Assembly: GCA_038065115.1 (NCBI GenBank)
Contig: JBBTRS010000025.1
Location: 1 to 15,377 of the forward strand
Length of the DNA stretch: 15,377 nucleotides
DNA from: MFKM01 sp038065115
GTDB lineage: Bacteria; Patescibacteriota; Minisyncoccia; UBA6257; MFKM01
Reading direction: 5' to 3'
Numbering within the stretch: position 1 is the stretch's first letter; each line of letters begins with the position of its first letter. Shown here in pieces: positions 5,682-13,098 of the stretch. A program made the translations under genes and the position numbers. The notes below the pieces were generated by a model that saw only the letters and a program-made list of their open reading frames with translations, was not told where the DNA came from and searched no databases.

Positions 5682-7349
5682 ATGATTAAAAATTTTTATA
5701 CTAACCGCTGGAAAATAATTTTTATAATTTTTACGGCGATTTACGCCTCGCTTATATTGGTCAAGCCCAATCTCGGACCGACGGACGACGTTGTGTTACT
5801 GCGAACGCTTCAGGCCGGAAAACCGCTTCTTCAGTACAGTCAGGGAAATTTTCCTTACGGCTACGGCGATGTGACCAAGCTCGGTCGTTTTAGTATTTTA
5901 GGGGCGATGGAATATAATCTTTTGGGTTTCTTTTTAAAATCGCCCTCGGCTTTTTGGTACCTTCTTTTTCACGCTCTTCAGTATATTTTACTGATGGTTA
6001 TTTTTGTTAAATTACTTTCTCAATTCACTTCCAATAAATTTTTTATCTACATCACCCCGGTCTTGCTTTCATTAACTCCCGGCGTGACAATTGGTTTTTA
6101 CAGGACTCTTTTGGCCGAAAGAAACGTAATCTTTTACTACGCTATTTTTCTTTTTTGTTTTTTGTTGTATCTAAAAGAAGAAAGGCCCAAGCATTTCATT
6201 TTTGGAGTAATCAGCGCCAATATGGCTATCCATTACAAAGAAACGGCTTTTATCGCTTTGGCCGCTTTTGCTTTCTGCCATCTTCTTTTGTCATGGAAAA
6301 CATCAAAACTGAAAATAAAGATATTTGACGGTTTGGTGCTTTTGAGTTGTTTTGGCTATATTCTTCTTTATTATTTCATTGTCTTTGTTAATTTGCCCCG
6401 CGATCTCGCTATTTACGGCCAACTTCCATTCAATGCCTTGATGATAACTATCAAAAATTTGCTTAATTACGGTTTATTCACGGATCCGATTCTCATCTTA
6501 ATAACATTGCCCTTGGTGGCCTGGCGAATATATAAAGCCCTGCGACGGCAAATAACTTTACATCCAATTTACGACCCGATGTTAATAGCAGGCTTAGCGT
6601 ATGTGTCGTCATTTTTTATCTTAAAAATATACGGCCCGCATTATTTACTACCCGCCTACATCTTCGCCTTGCCGCCGTTAATTTATTTTTTCACTCAAAA
6701 AAAGCAAAAAACGATTTTATTGAAAAGCGCGACGGCGGTTGTTATTGTCATTTTTTTGTTTAATGTTTTTCCCGCGGGAATTCATTATCTCGCGTTTTAT
6801 AAATATCTTTATATTAATTTCAATAAAACCATGGATTTCCTCATTACCGACATCAACTCCCGCTATCCAAGCAAGCGAGCTGATATTTTTATTGACGCTC
6901 TTGATTACCGCGCGGGAGCCAGTATCCCTTATTTTATCTTTAGCGAATTTCTTCAATACAAGGGTTTGGCCAGCGACCGTTTTGATTTTAAATCCAATAT
7001 TGAAATTGAAAACACGGACGCGTGGTTTCGCAACATCAAGGATTTCAACCCGCCCTTTACCGTTTTCCAAAATAATAATTTCTCTAAAGAAAAAAGCGGA
7101 GATTACCTAATAATCCCCGCCGAAGCCAGCACGAAAAATATCACCAAAGACTATGTTCGGTCTCTAAGCAAAGAATACGACTTGATATTTAAAACAAAAA
7201 GTCCATTGGGCTTCCCTAATCTCAATTTAAAGACTTTGGCAAAATATCTCCTATCTAAAAAAATATCCCAAAGCCAGAAAGAAAAAGGCGCGATGATAAA
7301 CGAAAACCTGATGCAATGGCCGAATTATTATATTTTTATCCGGAAATAA
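5682..7349 (+). CDS. Multi-pass membrane protein, possible GT-C-type glycosyltransferase
   Basis: The only plus-strand gene, 555 residues. It begins with a hydrophobic segment (about residues 11-27), followed by an acidic LGPTDDVVLL motif (31-40; Asp35-Asp36) where GT-C enzymes (PMT/GT39 and relatives) carry catalytic acidic residues in the first external loop. Several more hydrophobic segments extend to about residue 370, and a soluble C-terminal region of about 180 residues follows. This resembles the layout of polyprenyl-phosphate-sugar-dependent membrane glycosyltransferases, but I do not recognise a specific family, so the role is a weak inference. Its stop lies 16 nt before repeat copy B. 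Transcription diverges from the transketolase operon across the large palindrome and converges with the methyltransferase gene. No convincing promoter was found in the 30 nt before the ATG. Confidence 0.7.
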   Translation: MIKNFYTNRWKIIFIIFTAIYASLILVKPNLGPTDDVVLLRTLQAGKPLLQYSQGNFPYGYGDVTKLGRFSILGAMEYNLLGFFLKSPSAFWYLLFHALQYILLMVIFVKLLSQFTSNKFFIYITPVLLSLTPGVTIGFYRTLLAERNVIFYYAIFLFCFLLYLKEERPKHFIFGVISANMAIHYKETAFIALAAFAFCHLLLSWKTSKLKIKIFDGLVLLSCFGYILLYYFIVFVNLPRDLAIYGQLPFNALMITIKNLLNYGLFTDPILILITLPLVAWRIYKALRRQITLHPIYDPMLIAGLAYVSSFFILKIYGPHYLLPAYIFALPPLIYFFTQKKQKTILLKSATAVVIVIFLFNVFPAGIHYLAFYKYLYINFNKTMDFLITDINSRYPSKRADIFIDALDYRAGASIPYFIFSEFLQYKGLASDRFDFKSNIEIENTDAWFRNIKDFNPPFTVFQNNNFSKEKSGDYLIIPAEASTKNITKDYVRSLSKEYDLIFKTKSPLGFPNLNLKTLAKYLLSKKISQSQKEKGAMINENLMQWPNYYIFIRK

Positions 7350-7365
7350 GCTGTTTGTTTAATTA

Positions 7366-7547
7366 CCTTGAATTACTAAATTAGACTGCGAACAGCAAGC
7401 GAAAATATTTTCTTCAACCCGCCCGCGCCCTGTCTCTTTCGCGAAAGGGATAGGGCTGCGCTTCCGTTTGGGTTCCTGCCTGCCGGCAGGCAGGTCAGAA
7501 AAATCTTTTCGCTCGCCGTTATGATATAAATATTTCGTAATTCAAGG
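7366..7547. repeat. Intergenic nested inverted-repeat element, copy B
   Basis: The outer inverted repeats are CCTTGAATTACTAAAT (7366-7381) and ATTTCGTAATTCAAGG (7532-7547), 15 of 16 complementary. A second stem pairs 7391-7411 with 7500-7520 (18 of 21 positions). The apical stem is 14 bp (7428-7441 with 7442-7455), including two G-T wobbles. The conserved motif TCTTCAACCCGC (7411-7422) and CTGCGCTTCCGTTTGGGTT (7456-7474) flank the apical stem, as in copies A and C. A 20-bp palindrome is inserted at 7475-7494. The element lies between the convergent membrane-protein and methyltransferase genes, 16-17 nt from each stop codon. Confidence 0.85.
7475..7494. repeat. 20-bp perfect palindrome inserted in repeat copy B
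   Basis: CCTGCCTGCCGGCAGGCAGG equals its own reverse complement. Copies A and C read GGTTTCAG at the corresponding site; copy B reads GGTT, the palindrome, then TCAG, so the insertion is clean. It is GC-rich in an AT-rich region. Confidence 0.9.
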
Positions 7548-7564
7548 TTAATTATTAATAATTT

Positions 7565-8191
7565 TCAGGAATTTTCTCTTTTTTTTGCCAAAACAAAGAT
7601 GGAATGGAATATCGGGTAAAAACGGCCGTAATAACCGTGGGTTATAATTTCAAAACCATTTTTTTTCAGTAAAGAAAACAACGACTTTTCGGTAAAAAAT
7701 CTAATGTGCGGGCCGGCTGGGTTAAAATGCCTGTCAAAAGCAAAAAGCGCGATTAAGATGTTTTTAATCAAACCGTGATAGGGCGTTGTTAATAACAATC
7801 GCCCGCCGGGCTTAATGAGCCTGGAAACCTCCGAAAAGGCGTTTTCGACATCATAAATATGCTCAATAACTTCGGAAGAAAAAACAAAATCAACCGTTTC
7901 GTTATTAAGCGATAATTTACCGCCATCGGTAATTTTGTGAAATTCAGCTTCAGGAAGTATTTTTTTTGCTTCCAGTAGAGCTGTCTCCGAAACATCCAAA
8001 CCGATAAGCCGCGCTTCGGGATTTATTGATTTTATGGTTTTTAGAATTCTTCCGTTGCCGCAACCAAAATCCAAAATAACAACTCCCTTCTCTTTTGGGA
8101 TATATGGCTTCAACTTGGGCCATTTAATAGCGAAATCGTCTAAATAGTCATTCCTTTCCGCCCAATAGCGTTCATAAAAATTATCGGTCAT
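7565..8191 (-). CDS. Class I SAM-dependent methyltransferase
   Basis: A 208-residue protein with the Rossmann-fold SAM-binding signature: motif I ILDFGCGNG (39-47), acidic residue Asp66 at the end of strand 2 in LIGLDVS, and the post-motif SSEVIEHIYD (105-114), as in Methyltransf_11/UbiE-like enzymes. LIKPGGRLLLTTPYHG (about 125-140) is the usual motif III region. The size and the aromatic-rich C-terminal segment (GYYGRFYPIFHSIF) are typical of methyltransferases in O-antigen and capsule loci, where they modify sugars, lipid carriers or chain ends; the acceptor cannot be read from the sequence. It lies downstream of the GT4 gene, separated by repeat copy C, and is followed by copy B. The start at 8191 gives the normal family N-terminus. 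Confidence 0.88.
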   Translation of the reverse strand: MTDNFYERYWAERNDYLDDFAIKWPKLKPYIPKEKGVVILDFGCGNGRILKTIKSINPEARLIGLDVSETALLEAKKILPEAEFHKITDGGKLSLNNETVDFVFSSEVIEHIYDVENAFSEVSRLIKPGGRLLLTTPYHGLIKNILIALFAFDRHFNPAGPHIRFFTEKSLFSLLKKNGFEIITHGYYGRFYPIFHSIFVLAKKRENS

Positions 8192-8217
8192 TGGCTATAA
8201 ATTATATATTATTACTT

Positions 8218-8375
8218 TTGGATTACGAAATAAAGCCGCGAATAGCGAAAGAATAAATTTTCTTCAACCCGCTCACGCCCGGCGCATAAAAATTATGCGC
8301 CGGGCTGCGCTTCCGTTTGGGTTTCAGAAAATTTATTCTTTCGCCGTTTGCAAAAATGCGCATTTCGTAATTCAA
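8218..8375. repeat. Intergenic nested inverted-repeat element, copy C
   Basis: The outer arms are TTGGATTACGAAAT (8218-8231) and ATTTCGTAATTCAA (8362-8375), 13 of 14 Watson-Crick plus one G-T. The second stem is 18 bp and perfect (8245-8262 with 8327-8344). The apical stem is 12 bp and perfect (8278-8289 with 8293-8304, loop AAA). The conserved motifs TTCTTCAACCCGCTCACG (8260-8277) and CTGCGCTTCCGTTTGGGTTT (8305-8324) flank the apical stem. It fills the gap between the GT4 gene (stop 8401) and the methyltransferase gene (start 8191). It has the longest uninterrupted inner stem of the three copies. Confidence 0.88.
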
Positions 8376-8400
8376 GGGTATTATTGATTTAACATATATC

Positions 8401-9597
8401 TCAAGATGATTCACGTCGCGTAATTTCGTTACAAACTTCGGTAAATTTATCAGCTACCGCCGGACCGGAAAATTCTATTTCCACCAAATGCTTGCCTCGC
8501 TGGCCCATTTCTTTGGCTAAAACCGGATTGGTCAAAATTTTCAAAATAGCTTCGCTGATTTTTTCTTCGTCTTTATCAACGACTAAGCCAGCCTGAACCC
8601 GAGCCACGTCAGCGGCAATTCCCGTATTTTTTGTAATTACCACCGGCAAGCCAAAAGACATTGCTTCAACAACCGCCATTCCAAAATTTTCCGAATAAGA
8701 AGGCAAAACAAAAATATCGCTGTCTTGAAAAACGGCCGCTTTTTCCTTATCGGCAATCATTCCGGTAAAAATAATATTTTGGGAAAGATTGTGTTTTTCA
8801 ACTAACTTCTCAACTATTTTTTTATAACCGTCTCTATCACCTCCAGCTAAAACTAATATTGCCCGGGGTTCTTTTTCAAGAACTCTGGCAAAAGCGGGTA
8901 TCAGGGTATCAAGTCCTTTTATCCAATGGATTCGTCCCAAAAAAAGAATAATTTTTTTGTCTTCAGGTATTTGATATTGATTCCGAAATTTATTTCTGAG
9001 CGGCGAATCCGTGGATTCTGATAAATCAACTATATTGGGCGCGATAAAAGCCCGATTTTTGAGGTTAAGAGATGAATGGCATTTTTCCATTTCGTCTTGA
9101 GTGGTGTAATGAATCGCTGAAGCCATTTTCAGATCATTGCGGGTAATTAACTTGTAATACAACCATTTCTTCCAAGCTTTTTTTCTGATAGTAAAAGGAT
9201 AGAGAGTGCCTCTAACGGAAATAATATAAGGCTTTTTATATTTCCGGCAATAATGAGCCGCGATCATTGTCGGATAATTCCAAACGGCCGAAAGATAAAT
9301 TAAATCAAAATCTTTTAATTTATTTTTAAGGGCGATCGTCAGCGGCCAAGAAAATTGCCAGCCGGTTGGACCAAGAAACTCAAAAAAATTAAAAAAATCA
9401 AAATAAAAAACCTTTACTCCGTCAATGTCAATTTCCTGATTAGTTAAAACTTTTCCTTTCAAGCCGGCATTGGTGGCGTAAACCGTCACTTCAATCCCCT
9501 TTTTAACCAACGCCTTGTTTAAATTATGAACCGAAATAATCGGACCGCCGTATTGAAAAGCCGGAAAATAAACAGGAACAACGCATAATATTTTCAT
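8401..9597 (-). CDS. GT4-family glycosyltransferase
   Basis: A 398-residue GT-B glycosyltransferase. The N-terminal domain has FQYGGPIISVHNL (14-26), the glycine-rich loop typical of GT4 enzymes. The C-terminal domain has LFLGRIHWIKGLD (218-230), with the Arg and Lys that bind nucleotide phosphates, ILVLAGGDRDGY (247-258) and the EX7E motif Glu303 to Glu311 in ENFGMAVVEAMSFGLPVV, which contacts the donor. It is expected to be cytosolic or membrane-associated, with retaining stereochemistry. Donor and acceptor are not deducible. It begins 4 nt after the end of the polymerase-like gene, so it probably belongs to the same operon. Length is normal and no frameshift is apparent. Confidence 0.92.
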   Translation of the reverse strand: MKILCVVPVYFPAFQYGGPIISVHNLNKALVKKGIEVTVYATNAGLKGKVLTNQEIDIDGVKVFYFDFFNFFEFLGPTGWQFSWPLTIALKNKLKDFDLIYLSAVWNYPTMIAAHYCRKYKKPYIISVRGTLYPFTIRKKAWKKWLYYKLITRNDLKMASAIHYTTQDEMEKCHSSLNLKNRAFIAPNIVDLSESTDSPLRNKFRNQYQIPEDKKIILFLGRIHWIKGLDTLIPAFARVLEKEPRAILVLAGGDRDGYKKIVEKLVEKHNLSQNIIFTGMIADKEKAAVFQDSDIFVLPSYSENFGMAVVEAMSFGLPVVITKNTGIAADVARVQAGLVVDKDEEKISEAILKILTNPVLAKEMGQRGKHLVEIEFSGPAVADKFTEVCNEITRRESS

Positions 9598-9601
9598 ATA
9601 T

Positions 9602-10996
9602 TTATTGATTAACGGTTGCTAGTTTTCTTAAACCGAAAAATACTCCGACAAAAAACCACAAAATCACCAAAGTGGTGGCATCGCCCAATACTTGAGAATG
9701 CACGAAAGTAAACCAGAATAATATTAAAAATGAGAAAATAAAAATGCCCAGGCCGAGATTCCTTAAATCTAAATTTTTTAACGATTTTACTTCTTTTGCC
9801 ATCAGGTAAAATAAGTATATCCAAAAAAGATAAAAAATGATCGTTCCCGCAATTCCCAATTCAAAAACAACTTTGCCAAAGCCGGCTTCGGAACGAACAA
9901 GCCCCCGGCCAAGCCATTCAGCGCTACCGGCAATATAATTTATTCCCTGAGACAGGCTTCCGGTGCCATATCCAAAAAATTTGGCATTAAGCAAAGCGGA
10001 ATAAGATTCTTTAAAAGACCACGATATTCTTTGGCCCAAAGCGGTAGAAAAAGACGAAAGCTGAAAAAAAATAGAATATCCAAACAAAAAACTTGCCGGC
10101 AAGGCCAATAAAATCATGGTTTTTAAAGAAAAAATCCATGCGCGATTATTTTTCCACAAATAACGTATTTTGGCGTTATTGACATAAACGGCAAACAAAA
10201 AAAACAAAATACTCCCCGCGGAAGTTAAAACAAAAGACGAGCGGACGCCGCTTATGATTATTCCCAAAAAAGAACTGAAGATGGACGCTAATAATAATTT
10301 ATTATTTTTCCTTACAAACAGCGAATTAATGGGGTATTTTGTCGCTAAAAGACCGAGTCCCAAGAAAAAAAGCAGCATCGAAAAACGGCTGTACCGGTGG
10401 CTTGTCCCAAAAACCGACGGCAAAAGCGGTATGTCTTTGCCTTCAAATTGGCCGATAGCGGACCCGAAAGAATGGGTTTGGGTAGCATCGGCCAAAGACC
10501 TGACAAGCGTCCAGCCGGTGTCGTAAAAAAAATGCTGAAAAACGGTAAAAAGAAAAAGCGGGATTGAAAGATAAACCAAAATTTGGCAAAACTTTAATAA
10601 TCTCTCTCGGCTGTCAAACATATAATAACCAAGGAACATAAGAGGCAAGTACCACAGATAACCGCGTAAACCAACAAGACCAAACAGCAAACCGGGAGAA
10701 TTGGGGTTAAAAACATTTATAATGGAAAGAACGACGAATATTAAAAGTATTCCCCAAAAAGGCGGTTTCCAAATTTTTTTATTTCTAAAAAAGAAATACA
10801 ACAAGAATGAAAAAAAAGTTAAAGCTATTAAAATGTCTTTCACCAGCATTGTTTGCGGCGGTTGGCCGGGAATAAAACGCCTAATCAAATCTTCAAGTAG
10901 AAGCCAGGCAAAAACGATAAAGACCCCCCAACGCCATCGGGATAAAATCGCGACAACCAGAACAACAAGCGTGATTATTCCTAATAAATAAATCAT
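9602..10996 (-). CDS. O-antigen polymerase/ligase-like membrane protein (Wzy/WaaL type)
   Basis: A 464-residue integral membrane protein with about ten to twelve hydrophobic segments. The Wzy_C-type signature is visible: SGVRSS (249-254), containing the conserved arginine, then a large external loop with FGYGTGSLSQG (341-351) and the acidic SEAGFGKVVFELGIAGTI (369-386), as in O-antigen polymerases and ligases. Such proteins work on the outer face of the cytoplasmic membrane, joining undecaprenyl-linked repeat units (Wzy) or transferring chains to an acceptor (WaaL). The two cannot be separated by eye, so no symbol is given. The ATG at 10996 overlaps the TGA of the GT2-radical SAM gene by 4 nt. 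Its presence suggests a Wzy-type pathway, but no flippase gene is visible in the window. Confidence 0.85.
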   Translation of the reverse strand: MIYLLGIITLVVLVVAILSRWRWGVFIVFAWLLLEDLIRRFIPGQPPQTMLVKDILIALTFFSFLLYFFFRNKKIWKPPFWGILLIFVVLSIINVFNPNSPGLLFGLVGLRGYLWYLPLMFLGYYMFDSRERLLKFCQILVYLSIPLFLFTVFQHFFYDTGWTLVRSLADATQTHSFGSAIGQFEGKDIPLLPSVFGTSHRYSRFSMLLFFLGLGLLATKYPINSLFVRKNNKLLLASIFSSFLGIIISGVRSSFVLTSAGSILFFLFAVYVNNAKIRYLWKNNRAWIFSLKTMILLALPASFLFGYSIFFQLSSFSTALGQRISWSFKESYSALLNAKFFGYGTGSLSQGINYIAGSAEWLGRGLVRSEAGFGKVVFELGIAGTIIFYLFWIYLFYLMAKEVKSLKNLDLRNLGLGIFIFSFLILFWFTFVHSQVLGDATTLVILWFFVGVFFGLRKLATVNQ

Positions 10997-13086
10997 TGAT
11001 TCAATTTATAATTTTTTAGCGCGGGGACGGCAAATTTACCGATATTGAAAATTAAATGCCCCGCAAATCTAAGATTATATTCAGTATTGATAAAACAATC
11101 GTGATGACAAAAACACTTTTTAATAGAAGCTCTTTGTTTTCGGGCTTCGGCATTGCCCCAAAGAAGCGGTAAATCAAAATCAACCTCTTTTAAATTCCCG
11201 ATTGGTTTATAAAATTCACAAAGCGCCACATCGCCGTTTTGATAAATAACTCCCATTGATTTTCCCGCCACGCAATTAAATAATCTCTTCTTGCTTTCCA
11301 TAATATCCAAATGACTCTGAAGATAAGTGAATTTTCTAGCGAACTCCGCCACCCGAAAGGGACTTCCAACTGATTTCTGTAAATAAATTTTATATAAAAT
11401 ATCTCTGATTTCCGGAATAATATCTTTTGTAATCAGAATATCTTTTTCTAGGGGGTCGGCGGCGTCCTTTACCTCAACTGAAGCGTTGGAATGGCTTGAT
11501 CCTCTTATTAATTGCAAACCCGGTTCAATGTTGAAATCATTATTTAGAAATTTTACCACCTCTCCGATTTCCCCGTAATTAAGCTTATTGATGGTTATTA
11601 TTGCCCCGACAGCCGCTCCAATGCTTTTTAATTCTTTTATGGTTTGAACGGTTTTTTGAAACGCTTTTGGCGTGTTTCTTATTTTATTATGGGTTTTTTC
11701 TAAACCGTCAACGCTGATAATAATTTTAAATGAGACGTTTTGTTTTAACAGTTCTTGGCTCAAGTTAACGATTTTATCGGTCATCATACCGTTAGTGTTT
11801 ATCTGAAAATGCCTGACCCCCGCTGTTTTAAATAATGAAATTATCTCCAATAAATCATCTCTTAAAAACGGTTCTCCGCCGGTAAAATCCTGGCAAATAT
11901 TTCCGGCAAATAATCTGTTGATATTGGTATCGCGATAATAATTACCGGCTATTCGCCCCAAATCTCCGAGGGAAAGCTCCTGAATATTTTTATTGATATC
12001 TTGAGAATAGAAACAATGCTGACAGCGCTGATTGCATCGGTTGGTCAAATAAAGAAGAAAGGTTTTTCTATAAGGGAAAAAAACATTTTTAATATAATAT
12101 TTTGCCAATTCAATCAAATAATCGTTAAAATCTTTTAGCAGTTTTATTTTAATTTTCAATAAGGAGAAAAACATTTTGATCCGGTAATTAGCCTCTCCCC
12201 AATATAAAGCCGCGTAGCTAAAACTAATCCAGCCAAACATCAAGCTAAGTTCTTTTAAAATAGCCTTGGTAAATAATTTTTGAGCAAAACAGACCTTCGT
12301 TTTTTTAATAAAGTTTCGTATAGCCAATAAAGGGGAGATAGCGGCTTTCAGCAAAAAAAATCGGGAACCGCTACTAGGATAGATAGATCGAAAAGCGCCT
12401 TGAGAAAATCCTCTGAAATATGATTTTTTAACATATCCCCTGAAAGTGTATACCGGATAATGATAAACGAGAGCTTCGTTGTTGAAAGTCAGTTTGTATC
12501 CAAAATTCAAAATCCTAATACACATATCAACATCCTCTTCGCAGGCATATTTAAATAGCGGATTGAACCCGCCGACTCTATGGACGGCTTCTCTTAAAAA
12601 AGCGGCGTTTTTAGTGGGAACGCCTACCGTTTTTTTGAGACCAGCGGGATTGTCAAAATCAATTTCCGGCGGATCACCGGCTTTGATCAACCTCATAACG
12701 CCCGAGTAAAAATCAACCGTTCTGCCGGCAACAATGCCGATGCCATTTTCTTTAAAACTTTCAACTATTTTTTCAACATAATCGTCATTCTGAATCACGC
12801 TGTCATCGTCCAAAAATATCAGAATATCGCCTCTTGAATGAGCAATCGTTAAATTACGGGCGTCAGCCACCCCCATTCGCGACATTTTAAAATATTTAAA
12901 TACAAACTTATTCCCGCCGGTTATTTTATCATCCAGCATCTTGGCTGTGCCGTCCGTTGATCCATTATCAACAATGATCACTTCTAAATTTCCCTCAAAC
13001 TTCTGCTTATCAATAGCTTCCAGATTTTTCTGAAGCAATGATTTTCGGTTATAAGAAATAATCAGTATGGAAACTTTTTTAGGCAT
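10993..13086 (-). CDS. Fusion: GT2 glycosyltransferase + radical SAM enzyme with SPASM/twitch-like C-terminus
   Basis: A 697-residue protein with two catalytic modules. Residues 1 to about 260 are a GT-A, family 2 glycosyltransferase: VSILIISYNRK (5-15), EVIIVDNGSTDGT (35-47), metal-binding LDDDS (92-96) and the putative base in CEEDVDM (182-188). A helical linker follows (about 260-340). Residues 341-697 contain the radical SAM core: CNQRCQHC (351-358; the CX3CX2C cluster ligands Cys351, 355, 358), TGGEPF (402-407) and FQINTNG (427-433). The C-terminal Cys605, Cys623, Cys658, Cys660 and Cys664 resemble the auxiliary-cluster ligands of SPASM/twitch domains. There is one continuous frame with no sign of a join error. 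The substrate is unknown; radical SAM chemistry on a sugar, lipid or peptide linked to the glycan is plausible. Four-nt overlap with the polymerase gene; 12 nt after the CgeB-like gene. Confidence 0.88.
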   Translation of the reverse strand: MPKKVSILIISYNRKSLLQKNLEAIDKQKFEGNLEVIIVDNGSTDGTAKMLDDKITGGNKFVFKYFKMSRMGVADARNLTIAHSRGDILIFLDDDSVIQNDDYVEKIVESFKENGIGIVAGRTVDFYSGVMRLIKAGDPPEIDFDNPAGLKKTVGVPTKNAAFLREAVHRVGGFNPLFKYACEEDVDMCIRILNFGYKLTFNNEALVYHYPVYTFRGYVKKSYFRGFSQGAFRSIYPSSGSRFFLLKAAISPLLAIRNFIKKTKVCFAQKLFTKAILKELSLMFGWISFSYAALYWGEANYRIKMFFSLLKIKIKLLKDFNDYLIELAKYYIKNVFFPYRKTFLLYLTNRCNQRCQHCFYSQDINKNIQELSLGDLGRIAGNYYRDTNINRLFAGNICQDFTGGEPFLRDDLLEIISLFKTAGVRHFQINTNGMMTDKIVNLSQELLKQNVSFKIIISVDGLEKTHNKIRNTPKAFQKTVQTIKELKSIGAAVGAIITINKLNYGEIGEVVKFLNNDFNIEPGLQLIRGSSHSNASVEVKDAADPLEKDILITKDIIPEIRDILYKIYLQKSVGSPFRVAEFARKFTYLQSHLDIMESKKRLFNCVAGKSMGVIYQNGDVALCEFYKPIGNLKEVDFDLPLLWGNAEARKQRASIKKCFCHHDCFINTEYNLRFAGHLIFNIGKFAVPALKNYKLNQ

Positions 13087-13098
13087 ATTTATGACGGA

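Noticed and set aside
7366..7547. Bidirectional terminator for the convergent genes.
   Set aside because: The structure could hinder both transcripts, but there is no T-run after the stem, and the same element occurs between codirectional genes inside apparent operons, so a dedicated terminator is not supported.
1290..8375. CRISPR-like or simple direct-repeat array.
   Set aside because: Copies are kilobases apart, each is internally palindromic, and there are no regularly spaced repeats or cas genes.
8223..8414. 63-codon minus-strand ORF (MNHLEIYVKS...).
   Set aside because: It lies almost wholly inside repeat copy C, overlaps the end of the GT4 gene, has no family resemblance, and its frame is explained by the inverted-repeat sequence.
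4661..10995. UGA-recoded genetic code (code 25 or 4).
   Set aside because: TGA terminates the transketolase N-subunit and the GT2-radical SAM genes exactly at family-typical ends that overlap the next ATG.
10993..13086. Explaining the GT2-radical SAM fusion as a frameshift or assembly join.
   Set aside because: One open frame with a plausible helical linker, intact motifs on both sides and normal 4-nt and 12-nt junctions to neighbours; no internal sign of a join.
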